Below are positions 5,360-7,645 of a stretch of 7,645 nt of DNA, in pieces. This DNA is from Chrysiogenia bacterium. Its GTDB lineage: Bacteria > JAGRBM01. Location of the stretch: positions 1 through 7,645 of the forward strand of contig JAGRBM010000387.1 of assembly GCA_020434085.1 (NCBI GenBank), read 5' to 3'. Numbering within the stretch: position 1 is the first letter of the stretch; every line of letters begins with the position of its first letter. The translations under genes and the position numbers were made by a program. The notes beneath the pieces are model-generated. The model did no database searches. It saw nothing but the letters and a program-made list of their open reading frames with translations, and was not told where the DNA came from.

Positions 5360-6469
5360 TTGGCCGAGATCAAGAAGATACTGCTCGTCGACGATGTCCC
5401 CCTGTTCCTGGAACTCGAGAAGGGATTTCTCGAGGGATTCGGTGCGTCGGTCTACACCGCCACCGACGGGGCCGAGGCCGTGCGCATCGCCAAGCGCGAG
5501 AAGCCCGACCTGATCATCATGGACCTCATCATGCCCGGCATGGACGGGGACGAGGCCTGCCAGACGATCAAGACCGATCCGGTCCTGGCCAGCACGCCCG
5601 TCATTCTGGTGACGGCGCAGACCGCCGACCAGGCCACCGAACGCGCGCGCGGCTGCAAGGCCGACGCGCTCGCCTTCAAGCCGCTCAAGCGGCAGGAGCT
5701 GCTCGACCAGATCGACAAGCTGCTCAGCGCACGCCACCACGAAGTGCTCGCCGGAAAGAAGCAGGTCCTCGTCATCGGCGACTCCATGTTCTTCCTGCAG
5801 CTCATTCAGGACGTGCTGCATGAGAAGGGTCACGTCGTCCACATCGCCAGCGATCAGGCGCAGGTCGACCAGGCCATCGCGACGCATCACCCCGACCTTG
5901 TCCTCATTGATCTATTGCTGACCAAGTCCGATCCCATCACCGTGCTCGAAGGCATCCGCGACAGGGCCCCGGGCCTGCGCGCCGCCGCGCTCACCAGCCT
6001 GGCGCCCGGCGATCCGCTGGCCGTGAAAGCCAAGGAAATGGGCTTGGTCGATTACATTTCGAAGAACATCCCGGCCAGCGACATCGGCTACCGCATCGAC
6101 GAAATTCTTTTCGCCAATGCCGCCAATACCCGCCGCGCGCCGCGCTACAGTTTCCGTGCGCCCATTCAGTACAAGAAGGGCCGGTTCTGGATTCTCGGTG
6201 AGATTGCGAACATTTCCGAGAGCGGGATGTGCGTCAAGGCCCTGGAGCTGCCGGAGAACGGCGCGCAGATTCTGCTGCGTTTCCAGTTCCCCTACGACAA
6301 GGAAAACCTCGAAGAAGAAGCGCAGGTCGTGTGGATCAACGCGCCCGGTCGCCCCGCCTACGACGCCGGCCGCCCCGTGGACTCGGGCTTCGGCGTGCAT
6401 TTTTCCAGCCCCTCGGGCACGTTCAAGGAACGACTGGGTGATTATGTGAAGCGGCAGGGAAGAACGTAA
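5360..6469 (+). CDS. Response regulator with tandem receiver domains and a PilZ domain (REC-REC-PilZ)
   Basis: The product is 369 residues, soluble, with no signal peptide. REC1 (about 5-122) is complete: D11-D12, phospho-acceptor D55 in LIIMDLIMPGMDG, T85 and K107. REC2 (about 134-250) keeps acceptor D184 in LVLIDLLL, T212 and K235, but its acidic pair is reduced to G140-D141, so phosphorylation there may be weaker. The PilZ domain (about 257-355) has R258-x3-R262 (RRAPR) and N284-x-S-x-x-G289 (NISESG), the two c-di-GMP contact motifs, followed by a VVWINAPG strand. The protein should join phosphorelay input to c-di-GMP sensing and act by protein contact, for example on motility or surface behaviour; the target is unknown. 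The start is TTG 5360 with GGCGGGG about 9 bases upstream; there is no nearby ATG. It is divergent from arsI, with no cognate kinase in view. Confidence 0.92.
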   Translation: MAEIKKILLVDDVPLFLELEKGFLEGFGASVYTATDGAEAVRIAKREKPDLIIMDLIMPGMDGDEACQTIKTDPVLASTPVILVTAQTADQATERARGCKADALAFKPLKRQELLDQIDKLLSARHHEVLAGKKQVLVIGDSMFFLQLIQDVLHEKGHVVHIASDQAQVDQAIATHHPDLVLIDLLLTKSDPITVLEGIRDRAPGLRAAALTSLAPGDPLAVKAKEMGLVDYISKNIPASDIGYRIDEILFANAANTRRAPRYSFRAPIQYKKGRFWILGEIANISESGMCVKALELPENGAQILLRFQFPYDKENLEEEAQVVWINAPGRPAYDAGRPVDSGFGVHFSSPSGTFKERLGDYVKRQGRT

Positions 6470-6634
6470 CAGCGCCGAAGGCGCAACCACTCCCTCTGCC
6501 CCCTCCGGGGGAAGATGCCCGAAGGGCAAAAGGGGGTGTCCGCGTCGGCGCAAACTCCCCCTCAGTGCGCTTCGCACCCAGCTCCCCCGCGCGCGGGGGA
6601 GCGCTACAAAGTCGCGCGCCGAAGGCGCGCAGCC
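6470..6634. repeat. Hairpin-rich intergenic repeat mosaic
   Basis: The whole gap between two convergent genes is built of small inverted repeats. GCGCC-GAA-GGCGC (6472-6484) begins 3 bases after the first stop codon. After it come CCCCTCCGGGGG-like and GCCC-GAA-GGGC hairpins (about 6500-6528), GTGCG-CTT-CGCAC (6565-6577), a perfect 22-bp palindrome (6581-6602) and GCGCGCC-GAA-GGCGCGC (6614-6630), which ends 4 bases before the opposing stop codon. The layout, with CTCCCCCTCAGT-like blocks, resembles dispersed intergenic repeats of high-GC proteobacteria as I recall them. The terminal hairpins lack U-tracts, so termination by them is uncertain. Confidence 0.7.
6581..6602. repeat. Perfect 22-bp GC palindrome
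   Basis: GCTCCCCCGCG is followed directly by its exact reverse complement CGCGGGGGAGC with no spacer. The centre is GCGCGC, so it can also adopt cruciform or Z-like forms. It is part of the intergenic mosaic. Confidence 0.85.
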
Positions 6635-7402
6635 TCAACCCAAATTCCCCAGATTCGGCCTAAGCGTCAGGCCCGCGGCGACGAAGAGGTAGATGAGCTC
6701 GGTTGCCCCGGCGGCCGCGTCGGCCACCACGCGGCGGGAGAGTTCGGGGTCGCGGCGCGAGATGAGGTACGCAATCACCGCGCCGATGAGGCCGGTGGGC
6801 AAGATTGCCAGCACGTAGATGGGCTCGAGCAGCAGGAGCAGACCAAGCAACAAGAGGCTCGTCATGAAGACGACGGCTGCGGGCCGGACCTCCGCCACGT
6901 CGGGCGCGGTCTTGCCGGCGGCTGCCAGGCTCTCATCGGAGGCGAAGGTCTGCGTCACCAGCAGCGAGGACCAGCGGCCCGAGACCGGCCAGGCCAGAAA
7001 CAGCGCCATGACCGGAAGCGTCAGGTCTTTGTAGCTGGCCAGAAAGAGGGCCATGGCCTCGCGCTCGAGAAAGAGCACAGCAAGAATCACCAGCGTCACG
7101 AGCGAGGTGCTCAGGTAGGCAGCCTTTGCGTTGGGATTTCCGAGCGCTTCGGCCAGGGCGCGCAGCGGGCGCAGCCCGGTGAGCAGGCCGTAGGCGAGCA
7201 GCAGCACGGCGGCCTCGAAGCCCGCAGGAATGAGCGGCACGCTGCGCACCAGCACCACATGGGCCCCGTAGACCAGAAACCCCACGAGCGGCGCGAACAG
7301 GGGCATGAGCACCAGCGCGCGGGCCCGCGCGGCCGGATCGGCGTACTGGAGATCGTCCCCGGGAATGGGGAAAAACCAGCTGAAAGCGAGCAGCAGACTC
7401 AT
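6635..7402 (-). CDS. CobS-like integral membrane protein lacking the usual catalytic motifs
   Basis: Numbered from ATG 7402, 255 residues, the normal size of cobalamin synthase (adenosylcobinamide-GDP ribazoletransferase). It is strongly hydrophobic, with some six or seven predicted membrane spans. CobS-like landmarks in order: FFPIPGD near the N-terminus (12-17), MPLFAPLVGFLVYGA (33-47), LLTGLRPLRALAEALG (73-88, where CobS has TGGLHLDGLADTADG), AWPVSGRWSSLLV (137-149, where CobS has a PxxGRW element) and GATELIYLFVAAG (232-244). The Asp residues of the HLDG-x2-D-x2-DG motif and the MRDSRxGxxG segment are absent, so ordinary cobalamin synthesis is doubtful. The start is uncertain: an in-frame GTG at 7558 would add 52 residues that are not CobS-like and cross an AT-rich regulatory stretch; AGGCGG a few bases before ATG 7402 supports the shorter form. 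No other cobalamin gene is in view. Confidence 0.6.
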   Translation of the reverse strand: MSLLLAFSWFFPIPGDDLQYADPAARARALVLMPLFAPLVGFLVYGAHVVLVRSVPLIPAGFEAAVLLLAYGLLTGLRPLRALAEALGNPNAKAAYLSTSLVTLVILAVLFLEREAMALFLASYKDLTLPVMALFLAWPVSGRWSSLLVTQTFASDESLAAAGKTAPDVAEVRPAAVVFMTSLLLLGLLLLLEPIYVLAILPTGLIGAVIAYLISRRDPELSRRVVADAAAGATELIYLFVAAGLTLRPNLGNLG

Positions 7403-7606
7403 TGAAACCGCCTGGGGCGCCGAATGCGGGGAAATCCGCCGGATCCGGGCCGGTTTTGGGCCTTTCGGGACGCCTTTTTGAGCCTTTATGTGAACAATTG
7501 TAAGGCCCGTTGCGCCCATCGAAGGACGGTAGGCATAATCTATAGTAGTTAGTCGCACAATTGTAGGATTGCTGCGTTTTTCCGGAAGGAGAGGCTCGCG
7601 CCGGTC
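7403..7606. promoter_or_regulatory. Divergent AT-rich regulatory region with paired ACAATTGT palindromes
   Basis: The stretch about 7480-7570 is clearly richer in A/T than the rest of the window, as expected of a promoter region. The 8-bp palindrome ACAATTGT occurs at 7494-7501 and 7557-7564, followed by AAGG and AGG respectively. The centres are 63 bp apart, close to six helical turns. Between them is CATAATCTATAG (7534-7545), which could hold a -10 on either strand, but no -35 at good spacing stands out. Operator function is inferred. Confidence 0.4.
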
Positions 7607-7645
7607 GTGGTCAGCCTTCGGACATCTTTGCTCGCCCTCGCGGCG
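7607..7645 (+). CDS. Possible 5' end of an exported protein (cut by window edge)
   Basis: A GTG at 7607 opens a frame reading MVSLRTSLLALAA to the end of the window: a short N-terminus, one Arg, then a hydrophobic run like the start of a signal peptide. A strong purine-rich site (GGAAGGAGAGG, 7584-7594) lies about 12 bases upstream, slightly far. Only 13 codons are visible, so this is tentative and nothing can be said of function. Confidence 0.35.
   Translation, partial: MVSLRTSLLALAA

Noticed and set aside
6515-7405. Plus-strand open frame of 296 codons
   Set aside because: Antisense to the CobS-like gene. The product is a repetitive Gln/Glu/His/Arg/Gly string, typical of the complement of a hydrophobic GC-rich gene.
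7403-7558. 52-codon N-terminal extension of the CobS-like protein from GTG 7558
   Set aside because: It crosses the AT-rich region with the paired palindromes, is basic and Pro-rich without family resemblance, and a typical CobS-like N-terminus begins at ATG 7402.

Overview
The window is GC-rich bacterial DNA with the dense coding, GTG/TTG starts and codon bias of a high-GC Gram-negative. Three things suggest a proteobacterial or deltaproteobacteria-like (Myxococcota/Desulfobacterota-type) chromosome: a PilZ-bearing response regulator, GTAG-type REP elements and palindrome-rich intergenic mosaics. Nothing here fixes the taxon, and I see no plasmid, phage or transposase gene.

Layout. (1) 1-3116, minus: nearly all of mfd, the transcription-repair coupling factor, starting at a TTG and running off the left edge. 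(2) 3117-3527: an intergenic region between divergent mfd and trxA. It holds a large inverted repeat whose core is a 6-bp-phased CGTG/CACG array, then a good sigma70-like promoter and a leader hairpin for trxA. (3) 3528-3851, plus: trxA (thioredoxin 1 type), followed by a textbook intrinsic terminator at 3881-3911. (4) 3937-4055: an inverted pair of GTAG-type REP elements between two convergent transcripts. (5) 4080-5155, minus: a two-gene operon. The first gene is an ArsI/CadI-type VOC metalloenzyme (organoarsenical C-As lyase or heavy-metal resistance) and the second is a SigZ-like ECF sigma factor, 2 bases apart. Both proteins end in cysteine pairs. (6) 5360-6469, plus: a REC-REC-PilZ protein, a phospho-signalling and probable c-di-GMP effector without a DNA-binding domain. 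(7) 6470-6634: a non-coding mosaic of small hairpins and a perfect 22-bp palindrome between convergent genes. (8) 6635-7402, minus: a membrane protein resembling cobalamin synthase (CobS) that lacks the Asp-rich and DSRxG-type motifs. (9) 7403-7606: a relatively AT-rich probable regulatory region with two ACAATTGT palindromes exactly 63 bp apart, then a possible start of an exported protein at the right edge (plus strand).

How the parts relate. mfd and trxA are housekeeping genes. The most suggestive functional unit is the arsI-sigma operon: a metalloid-detoxifying enzyme co-transcribed with an ECF sigma that has no visible anti-sigma partner but carries two C-terminal Cys-Cys pairs. That invites the hypothesis that the sigma factor responds to thiophilic metal(loid)s directly. 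The CobS-like protein without catalytic motifs is the second item to check. The rest is ordinary gene content plus unusually structured intergenic DNA.
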